Below the pieces are notes generated by a model. It searched no databases. It saw nothing but the letters and a program-made list of their open reading frames with translations, and was not told where the DNA came from. Both the position numbers and the translations under genes were made by a program. A DNA stretch of 64,000 nucleotides from Bradyrhizobium cenepequi (GTDB lineage: Bacteria; Pseudomonadota; Alphaproteobacteria; Rhizobiales; Xanthobacteraceae): NCBI RefSeq assembly GCF_020329485.1, contig NZ_JAGKJI010000015.1, forward strand, positions 62,001 through 126,000, written 5' to 3'. Shown in pieces: positions 38,338 to 47,001 of the stretch. How positions within the stretch are numbered: the first letter of the stretch is position 1; the number at the start of each line of letters is the position of its first letter.

Positions 38338-38385
38338 AGCATGATCCGGAAAAGTGGGAACCGGTTTTCCGAGAAGATCATGCTC
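38337..38385. repeat. GAGCATGATC-type palindrome, copy 3
   Basis: The best copy: GAGCATGATCCGGAAAAGTG, then GGAACCGGTTTTCC, then GAAGATCATGCTC. Its first G is the last base of the trpD TAG stop. It fills nearly the whole trpD-trpC gap, so it lies in the operon transcript and would fold in the mRNA. Confidence 0.9.
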
Positions 38386-38403
38386 AAGAAATAAGGGATC
38401 GCG

Positions 38404-39225
38404 ATGTCCGATATCCTGAAGAAGATCGAAGCCTACAAGCGCGAGGAGATCGCCGCCGCCAAGCGAGCGCATCCGCTTTCCGACATCGAGGCGCGCGCCA
38501 AGGCTGCCTCGCCGCCGCGCGGCTTCGTGCGCGCAATCCGCGAGAAGCATGGTCACGGCGATTATGCGCTGATTGCCGAGATCAAGAAGGCCTCGCCATC
38601 GAAGGGCCTGATCCGCGCCGATTTCGATCCTCCCGCGCTTGCCAAGGCCTATGAGGCCGGCGGTGCGGCCTGCCTGTCGGTGCTGACGGATACGCCCTCG
38701 TTCCAGGGGCATCTCGACTTCATGGTCGCGGCGCGCGCGGCGACCAATCTGCCGGTCCTGCGCAAGGATTTCATGTTCGACACCTATCAGGTGGTCGAGG
38801 CCCGCGCCCATGGCGCCGACTGCATCCTGATCATCATGGCAGCGCTCGATGACGCCCCAGCCAAGGATATCGAGGACGCCGCGATCGCGCTTCAGATGGA
38901 CGTGCTGGTCGAAATCCACGACCGCGCCGAACTCGACCGCGCGCTGAAACTCCGCTCGCCGATGATCGGCGTCAACAATCGTAATCTCCGCACCTTCGAG
39001 ACCACGCTCGCAACCAGCGAAGCGTTGGCGCCGCTGATCCCGAAGGAGCGGCTGATGGTCGGTGAAAGCGGCATCTTCACGCCGGACGATCTGGCCAGGC
39101 TCGAGCGCGTGGGCATGTCGACCTTCCTGGTCGGCGAGAGCCTGATGCGTCAGGCCGACGTCACCGCAGCAACCCGCACGCTGCTCACCCGGCAGGGCGC
39201 GCCGCGCGCCACCGGAACGCGCTAG
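38404..39225 (+). CDS. trpC: indole-3-glycerol phosphate synthase
   Basis: 273 aa monofunctional (beta/alpha)8 enzyme. The catalytic lysine lies in EIKKASPSKG, a second lysine in LRKDFMFD, and the phosphate site in GVNNRNLRTF and VGESGIFT. It closes the indole ring in the fourth step of tryptophan synthesis. AAGGGATCGCG precedes the ATG. Followed 4 bp later by moaC, so the two share a transcript. Confidence 0.98.
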   Translation: MSDILKKIEAYKREEIAAAKRAHPLSDIEARAKAASPPRGFVRAIREKHGHGDYALIAEIKKASPSKGLIRADFDPPALAKAYEAGGAACLSVLTDTPSFQGHLDFMVAARAATNLPVLRKDFMFDTYQVVEARAHGADCILIIMAALDDAPAKDIEDAAIALQMDVLVEIHDRAELDRALKLRSPMIGVNNRNLRTFETTLATSEALAPLIPKERLMVGESGIFTPDDLARLERVGMSTFLVGESLMRQADVTAATRTLLTRQGAPRATGTR

Positions 39226-39229
39226 AGCG

Positions 39230-39733
39230 ATGGCGGAGAAGCCGAAGGGCGGCCCCGCCCTCACCCATATCGATGCCAGCGGCGAGGCACGGATGGTCGA
39301 CGTCTCCGCCAAGCCTGCGACCGAACGCACCGCGATCGCCGAAGGCCGCGTCGTCATGAGCCGCGCGACGCTCGAGCTGATCGTCTCGGGCAACGCCAAG
39401 AAGGGCGACGTGCTCGGCACCGCGCGGATTGCCGGCATCATGGCGGCGAAGCGCACGTCCGAGCTGATCCCGCTCTGCCATCCGCTGGCGCTGTCGAAGG
39501 TGACGGTCGATATCGAGCCGGACGAGAAACTGCCGGGCTGCATCGTGCAGGCGACGGTGAAGGTCACCGGCCCGACCGGCGTCGAGATGGAGGCGCTGAC
39601 TGCGGTCTCGGTCACCTGCCTCACCATCTACGACATGATCAAGGCGGTGGAACGCGGCGTCAGCATCGAAGGGATCCACCTCGTCGAGAAAAAGGGCGGC
39701 AAGTCCGGCCACTATCGCAGCGTGGATCGATGA
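39230..39733 (+). CDS. moaC: cyclic pyranopterin monophosphate synthase
   Basis: 167 aa. Family motifs: RMVDVSAKPATERTAIA, KRTSELIPLCHPL, VEMEALTAVSVTCLTIYDM and the catalytic lysine in DMIKAVERG. It forms the pterin ring of molybdenum cofactor together with MoaA. It starts 4 bp after trpC, an arrangement seen in several Rhizobiales, where moeA normally follows; here moeA is 7.9 kb further on. Confidence 0.97.
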   Translation: MAEKPKGGPALTHIDASGEARMVDVSAKPATERTAIAEGRVVMSRATLELIVSGNAKKGDVLGTARIAGIMAAKRTSELIPLCHPLALSKVTVDIEPDEKLPGCIVQATVKVTGPTGVEMEALTAVSVTCLTIYDMIKAVERGVSIEGIHLVEKKGGKSGHYRSVDR

Positions 39734-39849
39734 CGCACATGGCGCACATGGCGCACGACCGCTCTGTCACGCGGCTGTGACCGGGCGGCTGGGAGTGCAT
39801 CACCGCTTGCGGGGTTACATTTGGCGTGACCTTCCAAAGGAGCAACGCA

Positions 39850-40125
39850 ATGTCGGCCTTCAAGCTTCTTGCCGTGGCTGCAGCGTTGTGCGTCGTCAGC
39901 GCGCCGGCGATGGCGCAGCAGGTGATTTCGGAGCCCGGCTATTGCGCGCAGTTCTACCCCAACGCCAATTGCCAGAACAAAGGTCCGGGCAACCCCTATA
40001 CAGGCGGCTATCAGCGCTACATCGACCAGGGTTACGGGATGTTGGCCCAGGATCCGCCGATCCGGTCGGCCGGCAAGCGGTCGCGGACACACCGCTCCGG
40101 TTCATCCGCGATCCGCACGCGCTGA
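39850..40125 (+). CDS. small secreted protein of unknown function
   Basis: 91 aa from the ATG at 39850, preceded by GGAGCAACGC. A clear Sec signal peptide (MSAFKLLAVAAALCVVSAPAMA, cleavage after AMA) leads to a short mature protein with two cysteines (YCAQFYPNANC) and Tyr/Gly/Pro-rich sequence (GPGNPYTGGYQRY), then a basic tail. I do not recognise a family. The two cysteines could form a disulfide in the periplasm. Confidence 0.7.
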   Translation: MSAFKLLAVAAALCVVSAPAMAQQVISEPGYCAQFYPNANCQNKGPGNPYTGGYQRYIDQGYGMLAQDPPIRSAGKRSRTHRSGSSAIRTR

Positions 40126-40307
40126 AACCCGATCAGATGCGGTCGTGGCCGCACTACGGTTGTTGCCGCCAATCGGCGCTACTGCGGGAATGATTTGTTA
40201 ACCAGGATTGCTAACGTCGGCTCCATCTCGCTGGTGTACCAGTGCTGTCGGCCGGGGGTGCGCCAAACTGCTTCCGGGCGCGCGTTCCAGGCAGCAATCC
40301 CGGTGCG

Positions 40308-43037
40308 ATGATTCCAGACGGTGCCTCATTCAAGCTCACCTCAGTCCTGCGGGGCGGACCGATCCGCTGGCTGATCCTGGGCGGCATCCTGCTGATCGTC
40401 TCGATCGCGATCGGCGCCACTGTCATGGCCAAGAACTTCCGCGAACGCGCCTTGCGCAACGCTGAGCGCGAGCTGGAAAACACCACGCTGCTGCTGGCGC
40501 GCCATTTCGATCAGCAATTGCAGGACTTCGAGGTCGTGCAACAGGATGTGATCCGGTTCATGCGGTTAAGCGGGATCGCTACCACGCGCGAGAATTTCAG
40601 GCAGCGGTTGTCAGGCGAGGACATCCACCTGACGCTCAAATCCAAGATCGACGCGCTCTCCTATGTCGGCGGCATTAACGTGTTCGACGCTGACGGCGTG
40701 CTGATCAACTCGTCTTCGAGATGGCCGGTGGCGTCCGTGAGCGTCGCCGACCGCTCCTATTTCCGGACCTTCAAGTCCGACCCGCAATCGCCCGAGCGGC
40801 TGCTCGAACCTGTCCATAGCCGGATCACCGGCGCCTGGACCGTGTTGCTCGCGCGCAAGGTGACCGGGACGAACGGCGAATTCCTGGGCGTCGTCGGTCG
40901 CGGCATCGAGCCCGCCAACTTCGAAAGATTCTTCGCGACCGTCGCGCTGGCACCGGGAGCGGCGATCTCCATGCATCACCGTGACGGCACCCTGCTCGCG
41001 CGCCATCCGCATGTCACGGAGCTGATCGGCCAGAACTTCAAGACTGGTCCCGCGGTCCAGCAGCAGGTCTTCGAGCTGGATCACAGCACCTCGCGCCTGA
41101 TCAGCCCGATCGACGGCCAGGATCGGCTGGTCGCCTCGCAGGCGCTGACCAGGTTCCCGCTCGTCATGGTCGCGACCACCACCACTGCGGCGGCGCTGGC
41201 CGACTGGCGCGAGCAGACCACGATCCTCGTCGCCGTGACCGCCGCTTCCGTGCTCGCGATCGCCACGCTGCTGTTCTTCGTCGTGCGAAAACTGTCGCAG
41301 CAGCACCGCCTGCAGCAGCAGCGCCTGACGCTGGAAAAGCTGCGCCTCGACACCGCCGTCAATAATATGACGCAGGGCCTGCTGCTGTTCGACGCATCGC
41401 AACGGCTCGTCGTCTGCAACAAGCGCTATGTCGAGATGTATGCACTGTCAGCCGATGTGATCAAACCGGGCTGCAGTTTCCGCGACGTCATCGCCCATCG
41501 CAAGGCGACCGGATCGTTCGATGGCGATGTCGATCGCTTCGTGGCGCTGGTGCTGCGCGATATCGGGCTGCGCAACATGATGGTGATCACCACCTCCGAC
41601 GGCCGCTCGATCCAGGTCGTCAACGAACCGCTCGCCGACGGCGGCTGGGTCGCGACCCATGAAGACATCACCGAGCGCCACCGCGCCGAGGAACGCATCA
41701 CGCACCTCGCCCACTACGATGCGCTGACCGACTTGCCGAACCGCGCGCTGTTCCGCGAACAGCTCAAGCGCGAGCTGCCGCACGCCACGCCGGCGAAACA
41801 GCTCGCGGTGCTCTATATCGACATCGACGAGTTCAAGGACGTCAACGACTCGCTGGGCCACATGGTCGGCGACGAGTTGCTGAAGTCGGTTGCGAAAAGC
41901 CTCACCGGCTGCGTGGGAGACGGCGACTTCGTCGCGCGACTGAGCGGCGACGAATTTGCGATCGTCCAGTTCGCCATCACCAGCGAGGCCGATGTCATCG
42001 ATCTCGTCAACCGCATCCATGAGGCGATCCGCAATCCCTATGAATGCCTCGGCCATCAGGTAACCACCGATGCCAGCATCGGCATCGCGCTGTCGCCGCA
42101 ACATGGCTCAGATATCGACGAGATCCTGAAGAACGCGGACCTCGCGATGTATGCGGCGAAATCCGCCGGACGCCGCACTGCGCGCTTCTTCAAGCCGGAG
42201 ATGGATGCGGAAGTGCGCGCCCGCCGCGCCCTTGAGATGGATTTGCGGCAGGCGATCGCGGACGGAAGCGGGCTGGAAGTCCATTATCAGCCCTGCCTCG
42301 ACCTGCAGAACGACCGGATCACCGGCTGCGAAGCCCTGGTGCGCTGGCGCCACGCGGAACGCGGCGCGGTCTCGCCGGCCGAATTCGTGCCGATTGCCGA
42401 GGAAACCGGCCTGATCAACGAGCTCGGCGAATGGGTGCTGACGACGGCCTGCAAGGAAGCGGCGGCCTGGCCGGACAGTTTCCGCCTCGCCGTCAACGTC
42501 TCGCCGGTCCAGTTCAAGAGCGGCACGCTGGCGCTGAAGGTCATCGCGGCGCTGGCCGCCTCGGGCCTGCCGGCAAACCGTCTCGAGCTCGAGATAACCG
42601 AGGCCGTGCTGATCCGCGACGACGACGCCGCGCTTGCGATCCTGCACCAGCTCCGCGCCATCGGGGTGCGGATCGCGCTAGACGATTTCGGCACCGGCTA
42701 TTCGTCGCTGAGCTATCTGAAGCGCTTCCCGTTCGACAAGATCAAGATCGATCGCTGCTTCATCACCGATCTCGCCGAGCCGGAAGGATCATCCGGCATC
42801 GTGCAGGCGGTGGTGAACATCGCCGCCGAGCGGCACATGACGACGACGGCCGAGGGCGTCGAGACCGTCGAACAGCAGGAGATCCTGCGCGAGCTCGGCT
42901 GCTTGGAAATGCAGGGCTACCTGTTCAGCGCCCCCAAGCCCGCCGACGAAATCCGCGCATTGCTCCGCGCCCATCACGCAAACCCGGCCCACGCCGCCCC
43001 CCGCAGCAAGCGCAGGCCGGTCGCACGCAGGGCCTGA
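40308..43037 (+). CDS. membrane GGDEF-EAL cyclic-di-GMP enzyme with periplasmic sensor
   Basis: 909 aa from the ATG at 40308; the frame is open 22 codons further. A transmembrane helix at about 16-38 and another near 310-330 enclose a CACHE-like periplasmic sensor (FDQQLQDFEVVQQDVIRFMR ... DRSYFRTF). A PAS-like segment follows (NNMTQGLLLFDASQRLVVCN). The GGDEF domain reads RLSGDEFAIV, with Ser for the first Gly but the catalytic DEF core kept. The EAL domain carries CEALVRW and LDDFGTGYSSLSYL. Both activities are plausible. No partner genes adjoin; it is probably an independent unit. Confidence 0.93.
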   Translation: MIPDGASFKLTSVLRGGPIRWLILGGILLIVSIAIGATVMAKNFRERALRNAERELENTTLLLARHFDQQLQDFEVVQQDVIRFMRLSGIATTRENFRQRLSGEDIHLTLKSKIDALSYVGGINVFDADGVLINSSSRWPVASVSVADRSYFRTFKSDPQSPERLLEPVHSRITGAWTVLLARKVTGTNGEFLGVVGRGIEPANFERFFATVALAPGAAISMHHRDGTLLARHPHVTELIGQNFKTGPAVQQQVFELDHSTSRLISPIDGQDRLVASQALTRFPLVMVATTTTAAALADWREQTTILVAVTAASVLAIATLLFFVVRKLSQQHRLQQQRLTLEKLRLDTAVNNMTQGLLLFDASQRLVVCNKRYVEMYALSADVIKPGCSFRDVIAHRKATGSFDGDVDRFVALVLRDIGLRNMMVITTSDGRSIQVVNEPLADGGWVATHEDITERHRAEERITHLAHYDALTDLPNRALFREQLKRELPHATPAKQLAVLYIDIDEFKDVNDSLGHMVGDELLKSVAKSLTGCVGDGDFVARLSGDEFAIVQFAITSEADVIDLVNRIHEAIRNPYECLGHQVTTDASIGIALSPQHGSDIDEILKNADLAMYAAKSAGRRTARFFKPEMDAEVRARRALEMDLRQAIADGSGLEVHYQPCLDLQNDRITGCEALVRWRHAERGAVSPAEFVPIAEETGLINELGEWVLTTACKEAAAWPDSFRLAVNVSPVQFKSGTLALKVIAALAASGLPANRLELEITEAVLIRDDDAALAILHQLRAIGVRIALDDFGTGYSSLSYLKRFPFDKIKIDRCFITDLAEPEGSSGIVQAVVNIAAERHMTTTAEGVETVEQQEILRELGCLEMQGYLFSAPKPADEIRALLRAHHANPAHAAPRSKRRPVARRA

Positions 43038-43065
43038 AACTGCATCCACGTCGCACGCTGCGCTC

Positions 43066-43187
43066 CCTCTCCCGCTTGCGGGAGAGGGTTGGGGTGAGGG
43101 TGCCTCCGCGATGGGACTTTCCGTGGGAAAGAGCCCTCACCCGCTGCGCTTCGCGCAGCGACCTCTCCCGCACGCGGGGCGAGGTGA
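43066..43187. repeat. compound intergenic inverted repeat between GGDEF-EAL gene and ctpA
   Basis: A perfect hairpin CCCTCTCCCGC / GCGGGAGAGGG (43066-43089), then GGGGTGAGGG pairing with CCCTCACCC (near 43135-43143), then GCTGCGC / GCGCAGC and a further CCTCTCCCGC. The mix is a familiar Bradyrhizobium-type palindromic element. It lies between the convergent 3' ends of two genes, so it may terminate both. Confidence 0.8.
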
Positions 43188-43216
43188 ATCAGAGCTCGCT
43201 TCTCTATCGAAGCCCC

Positions 43217-44554
43217 TCAGTTCGGAATCGTCCGCTTCGGCGCGCCCTTGGCGTCGGCATTGACGGTGACCCCGCGCAAGAGATTGTAGGCGGCGTTCAG
43301 CGCCTTGTCGTTCTTCTCGTCGGGCGGGACATAGGATTGTGAGCCGGTCTGCTCGGTGCCTTCGGCGGCCAGGTGTCCGCGCATCGACGCCTCGCCCTTG
43401 ATCTCGGCGCGGGTCTTCAACTCGTCCGGCACATCCTGCAGGATCTCGATGTCGGGCGCGATGCCCTGCGCCTGGATCGAGCGGCCCGACGGCGTGAAGT
43501 AGCGCGCGGTGGTCAGCGCCAGCGCGCCATTGCCGGCTCCAAGCGGAATGATGGTTTGCACCGAGCCCTTGCCGAAGGTGCGGGTGCCGATCAGCGTCGC
43601 GCGCTTGTGGTCGTGCAGCGCACCCGCCACGATCTCAGAGGCAGAGGCCGAGCCACCGTTGATCAAGACCACCAGCGGCTTGCCCTTGGTCATGTCGCCG
43701 CCGCGCGCGGTGAAGCGCTGCGTTTCCTCCGGCAATCGCCCCCGGGTCGAGACCACCTCGCCACGCGCCATCAGCGAGCTCACCACAGACACCGCCTGGT
43801 CGAGCAGGCCGCCGGGATTGTTGCGCAGGTCGATCACATAGCCGGCAAGTTTGTCCTGCGGGATCTGCTTGGCGATCTCGGTGATCGCCTTGTGCAGGCC
43901 TTCGGTGGTCTGCTCGTTGAACGAGGTGACCCTGATATAGCCGATGTTGCCACCGTCGGTGTGGAAGCGCACCGGGCGCACGCGGATGATCTCGCGGGTG
44001 ATGGCAACGTCGATCGGCTTGTCGGCATCCTTGCGGATGATCTTCAATCGGGTCTGGCTGTTGGGCGCGCCTTTCATCTTGTTGACGGCCTGATCCAGCG
44101 TCATGCCCTGGATCGGCTCGTCGTCGATCTGGGTGATGATGTCGCCCGACATGATGCCGGCGCGCGAGGCCGGCGTGTCGTCGATGGGAGCCACCACCTT
44201 GATGAAACCGTCTTCCATCGTGACTTCGATACCGAGGCCGCCGAACTCGCCATGCGTGGTCTCCTGCATGTCGGTCCAGCCCTTCGCGTTCATGTAGCGA
44301 GAATGCGGATCGAGCGCCGAGATCATGCCGTTGATCGCGCCCTCGATCAGCTTGGAGTCATTGGGCTTCTCGACATAATCGGTGCGGACGCGCTCGAACA
44401 CGTCGCCGAACAGATTGAGCTGAGAATAGGTGTTGTCGGAGCGGACCGCAGCTTTGGCCACCGCAATCAGATGCGCGCCCTGCGGCGCGGTGACGAGAAG
44501 GGTAAGACCAGCGCCGGTGACCGTACCGAGGAGAAAGCCAAAGTTCCTGCGCAT
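43217..44554 (-). CDS. ctpA: carboxy-terminal processing protease
   Basis: 445 aa from the ATG at 44554 (MRRNFGFLLGTVTGAGLTLL), which begins an export signal/anchor; the frame runs 83 codons further without homology. A PDZ domain (GLGIEVTMEDGFIKVVAPID, then AGIMSGDIITQIDDEPIQG) precedes the S41 peptidase core with NNPGGLLDQAV, the nucleophile serine in GSASASEIVAGALHD and the lysine in GTRTFGKGSVQT. It trims C-termini of periplasmic or lipoprotein substrates. A polar tail ends the protein. Usually found near other envelope genes, which are absent here. Confidence 0.94.
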   Translation of the reverse strand: MRRNFGFLLGTVTGAGLTLLVTAPQGAHLIAVAKAAVRSDNTYSQLNLFGDVFERVRTDYVEKPNDSKLIEGAINGMISALDPHSRYMNAKGWTDMQETTHGEFGGLGIEVTMEDGFIKVVAPIDDTPASRAGIMSGDIITQIDDEPIQGMTLDQAVNKMKGAPNSQTRLKIIRKDADKPIDVAITREIIRVRPVRFHTDGGNIGYIRVTSFNEQTTEGLHKAITEIAKQIPQDKLAGYVIDLRNNPGGLLDQAVSVVSSLMARGEVVSTRGRLPEETQRFTARGGDMTKGKPLVVLINGGSASASEIVAGALHDHKRATLIGTRTFGKGSVQTIIPLGAGNGALALTTARYFTPSGRSIQAQGIAPDIEILQDVPDELKTRAEIKGEASMRGHLAAEGTEQTGSQSYVPPDEKNDKALNAAYNLLRGVTVNADAKGAPKRTIPN

Positions 44555-44681
44555 TGCGTGCGATCCTTCCCGCTGTAGCAGCCACGACTGTTGATGAATC
44601 GTCGTTCTCACCCGGCAGGCGCAAACACACAATGCCTTTTTGGTCGGATCAAGGCCAATTTTACCGGAGAAATACCGTTGC

Positions 44682-45866
44682 TCACGACAACGTGCGTTGC
44701 CCGTTGCGTTGCTCTTGGAGTCCGCTCTGCCAAGTCGACGGATTTGTGCCAAAGCCGCGTTTGGCGCGGGTGCCCAGCCAATAGCCGAACTGCGGCGGAA
44801 CATTACGGAACGGTGCTTCCACGCCGAGCTTCAACGCGGCATCCATCGGCCAGTTCGGGTTGTTGAGGATCTCCCGCCCAACCGCGATCAGATCTGCCTG
44901 TTCTTCACGCAGGATCTGTTCGGCCTGGTCACCGTGGATGATGAGCCCGACCGCCATGGTGAGAATGTCGGCGTGGCGGCGAACATATTCCGACAGCGGC
45001 ACCTGGTAATTGTATTTGATCTCCTTGCCGAGGATCGGCGCCATGTCGGTGATGCCACCGGACGAGCAATCGATGACATCGACGCCTTTCGTCTTGAGGA
45101 TTCGGGCGAGCCGCACACTCTGCTCCGGGCCCCAGCCGGCATTGTCCTCCACCGACAGCCGCACGAACAGCGGCTTGTGATGAGGCCAATAGGTGCGCAC
45201 CGCTTCCGTCACCTCGATGATGAAGCGCATGCGGTTCTCCTCCGAGCCGCCATATTCGTCAGTGCGCTGGTTCGCGCGCTCGGACAAGAACTCATGCACG
45301 AGATAGCCGTGGGCGCCATGCAGTTCGAGCACGTCGAAGCCGGCCTCATTGGCGCGGCGCGCGGCTTCGCCCCAGGCCTGCACGAGGTCCTTCACCTCGC
45401 TGCGCTCCAGCGCCCGCGGTACTGGCCAGCGCGCACTGTGCGCGATCGCGCTCGGCGCGACCGGGGTCCAATCGTCCCAGTCCTCGATGTCAGGCGTACG
45501 CTGCAGCGGCCCGTCGCCTTCCCACGGCCGCGTCGCGCGCGCCTTGCGTCCGGAATGGCCGAGCTGGATGCCGGCAAGCGCGTTCTGCTGCTTGATAAAG
45601 GTGACGAGCCGGTTGAGCGGCGCGATGAACTTGTCGTCCCAGATGCCGAGATCGCCGACCGTTCCACAGCCGCGACGCTCGACCTTGGTCGACTCGACAA
45701 CGACGAGTCCCGCGCCGCCGGCGGCGAACTTGCCTGCATTCATCAAATGCCAATCGGTCGGAAATCCCCTCACGGCCGAATATTGATGCATCGGCGGCAC
45801 CACAATCCGGTTCTTCAGCGTGATGCCGCGGATCGTCATCGGCGAGAACAGGAGCGTGTCGGACAT
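44682..45866 (-). CDS. NADH:flavin oxidoreductase (old yellow enzyme, YqjM type)
   Basis: 394 aa from the ATG at 45866 with GAGGAAACC upstream; the ATG at 45893 is an alternative. FMN barrel features: MTIRGITLKNRIVVPPMHQY at the start, GIQLGHSGRKA, the catalytic histidine pair in ELHGAHGYLVHEFLS, RTDEYGGSEENRMRF and VGREILNNPNW. Reduces activated C=C bonds of enones or nitro compounds using NAD(P)H. The C-terminal tail (GTNPSTWQSGLQEQ) is slightly longer than usual. Divergent from the repeat island that follows. Confidence 0.93.
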   Translation of the reverse strand: MSDTLLFSPMTIRGITLKNRIVVPPMHQYSAVRGFPTDWHLMNAGKFAAGGAGLVVVESTKVERRGCGTVGDLGIWDDKFIAPLNRLVTFIKQQNALAGIQLGHSGRKARATRPWEGDGPLQRTPDIEDWDDWTPVAPSAIAHSARWPVPRALERSEVKDLVQAWGEAARRANEAGFDVLELHGAHGYLVHEFLSERANQRTDEYGGSEENRMRFIIEVTEAVRTYWPHHKPLFVRLSVEDNAGWGPEQSVRLARILKTKGVDVIDCSSGGITDMAPILGKEIKYNYQVPLSEYVRRHADILTMAVGLIIHGDQAEQILREEQADLIAVGREILNNPNWPMDAALKLGVEAPFRNVPPQFGYWLGTRAKRGFGTNPSTWQSGLQEQRNGQRTLS

Positions 45867-46063
45867 AACTGGTTTCCTCGCATCATTGGACATCGTTACC
45901 CGTCGTTTCGCCCGGGATCGGTCTCTTGCTGCGAACGATATACGCAGCATCAATGACGGCAAAGCCGAAATCCGGGTGGCTTCCATGCCCAATCTGCGAT
46001 TGCCAAAGCGCGAGCGTCGCGCTCGTCCAGCGCGCTTACGCCTCGCTCGTTGCCAACCACCGC

Positions 46064-46141
46064 CGTCATTGCGAGCGGAGCGAAGCAATCCATGCCTCCG
46101 CGCGTGGCACTATGAATTGCTTCGCTCCGCTCGCAATGACG
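46064..46141. repeat. perfect inverted repeat, 26 bp arms
   Basis: Arms 46064-46089 and 46116-46141 are exact reverse complements (CGTCATTGCGAGCGGAGCGA... and its complement) around a 26 bp loop. First of four inverted repeats in the 1.1 kb gap between the old-yellow-enzyme gene and the HAD gene. No transposase is present. Confidence 0.9.
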
Positions 46142-46487
46142 ATGTGGCTGATTTGGGTGCGACAGATCAACCCGACAGGCAAATCAGCAAGAACCTGTCC
46201 AGTCCGGGCGACAAAAATATTTCTGTTTTTCCGAAATGCAAATCAGTCTATTAGTTTGCGCGTCCCACCCGATTGAGGGGCGCTTCGCGATCGTCACGAG
46301 TGTTGCGGTGGGATGCGGTGGACGCGGATTGCGCAACGGACGAGTGCGCATGGGGCGGACGGCGAAGTCGTGTGGTTCTGGCGCCCCGACGCTGGCGCTA
46401 AGTACGCGAGCAGCAAGAGCTGCCGCGGATGACGGTGGCAAGAAAGCCCGGTCACCGGGAAGAGCACGAAGTAAGCCGTAAACCACT

Positions 46488-46591
46488 GCGCAGGGAAAGC
46501 CGGTGTTGCTCCGGTTGACCTGTGGTCCTACCCCCGTGCTTTTTGTTGCACGGGGCCCACGGGTGCAACCGGCACCCGGCTTTCCCTGCGC
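46488..46591. repeat. structured inverted repeat with nested hairpins
   Basis: Outer arms GCGCAGGGAAAGCCGG (46488-46503) and CCGGCTTTCCCTGCGC (46576-46591) pair perfectly over 16 bp. Inside them CCGGTTG pairs with CAACCGG, and CCCCGTGC pairs with GCACGGGG around an 8-base loop. The result is a long stem closed by an internal hairpin, more elaborate than a simple repeat. Confidence 0.8.
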
Positions 46592-46704
46592 CCTCTGTTC
46601 AATAAGAGGGTGGAAACTGAAGCAAAGCTCGGGCGCCAAGCGCCGCGAGAATGCGGACTCACATCTCCTCCGCCGTTTGAAATTTGAATCCGCTCTCTCC
46701 CCGC

Positions 46705-46858
46705 GTCGTCCCGGCCTTGCGTGCCGCGGCGAAGCCACTTGGCGTAGCCGGGAGCCGGGACCCATAACCACAGGCCTACGCGATGTGGCCCGCTGCAACC
46801 GCTTGCTCGCGCCACAACACCTCCCTGTGGTTATGGGTCCCCGCCTTCGCGGGACGAC
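46705..46858. repeat. inverted repeat with 18 bp inner arms
   Basis: Outer ends GTCGTCCCGG and CGGGACGAC; inner arms 46757-46774 (GGGACCCATAACCACAGG) and 46824-46841 are perfect reverse complements. A common Bradyrhizobium-type palindrome. Open frames across this element on both strands look accidental. Confidence 0.85.
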
Positions 46859-46862
46859 AGTC

Positions 46863-46948
46863 GTAGGATGGGTAGAGCGCAGCGAAACCCATCATTCGCG
46901 CGGCTCGCTCCAAAGCAGATGGGTTTCGCTGCGCGCTACCCATCCTAC
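46863..46948. repeat. inverted repeat with 31 bp arms
   Basis: Arms 46863-46893 (starting GTAGGATGGGTAGAGCGC) and 46918-46948 pair with a single mismatch around a 24 bp loop. It begins 4 bp after the previous element and ends 53 bp before the HAD gene. Confidence 0.88.
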
Positions 46949-47001
46949 CCGTAAACGAAGACATTGCCGCCTTCTCGAGATTTTCGTACACCACCGTCGC
47001 C

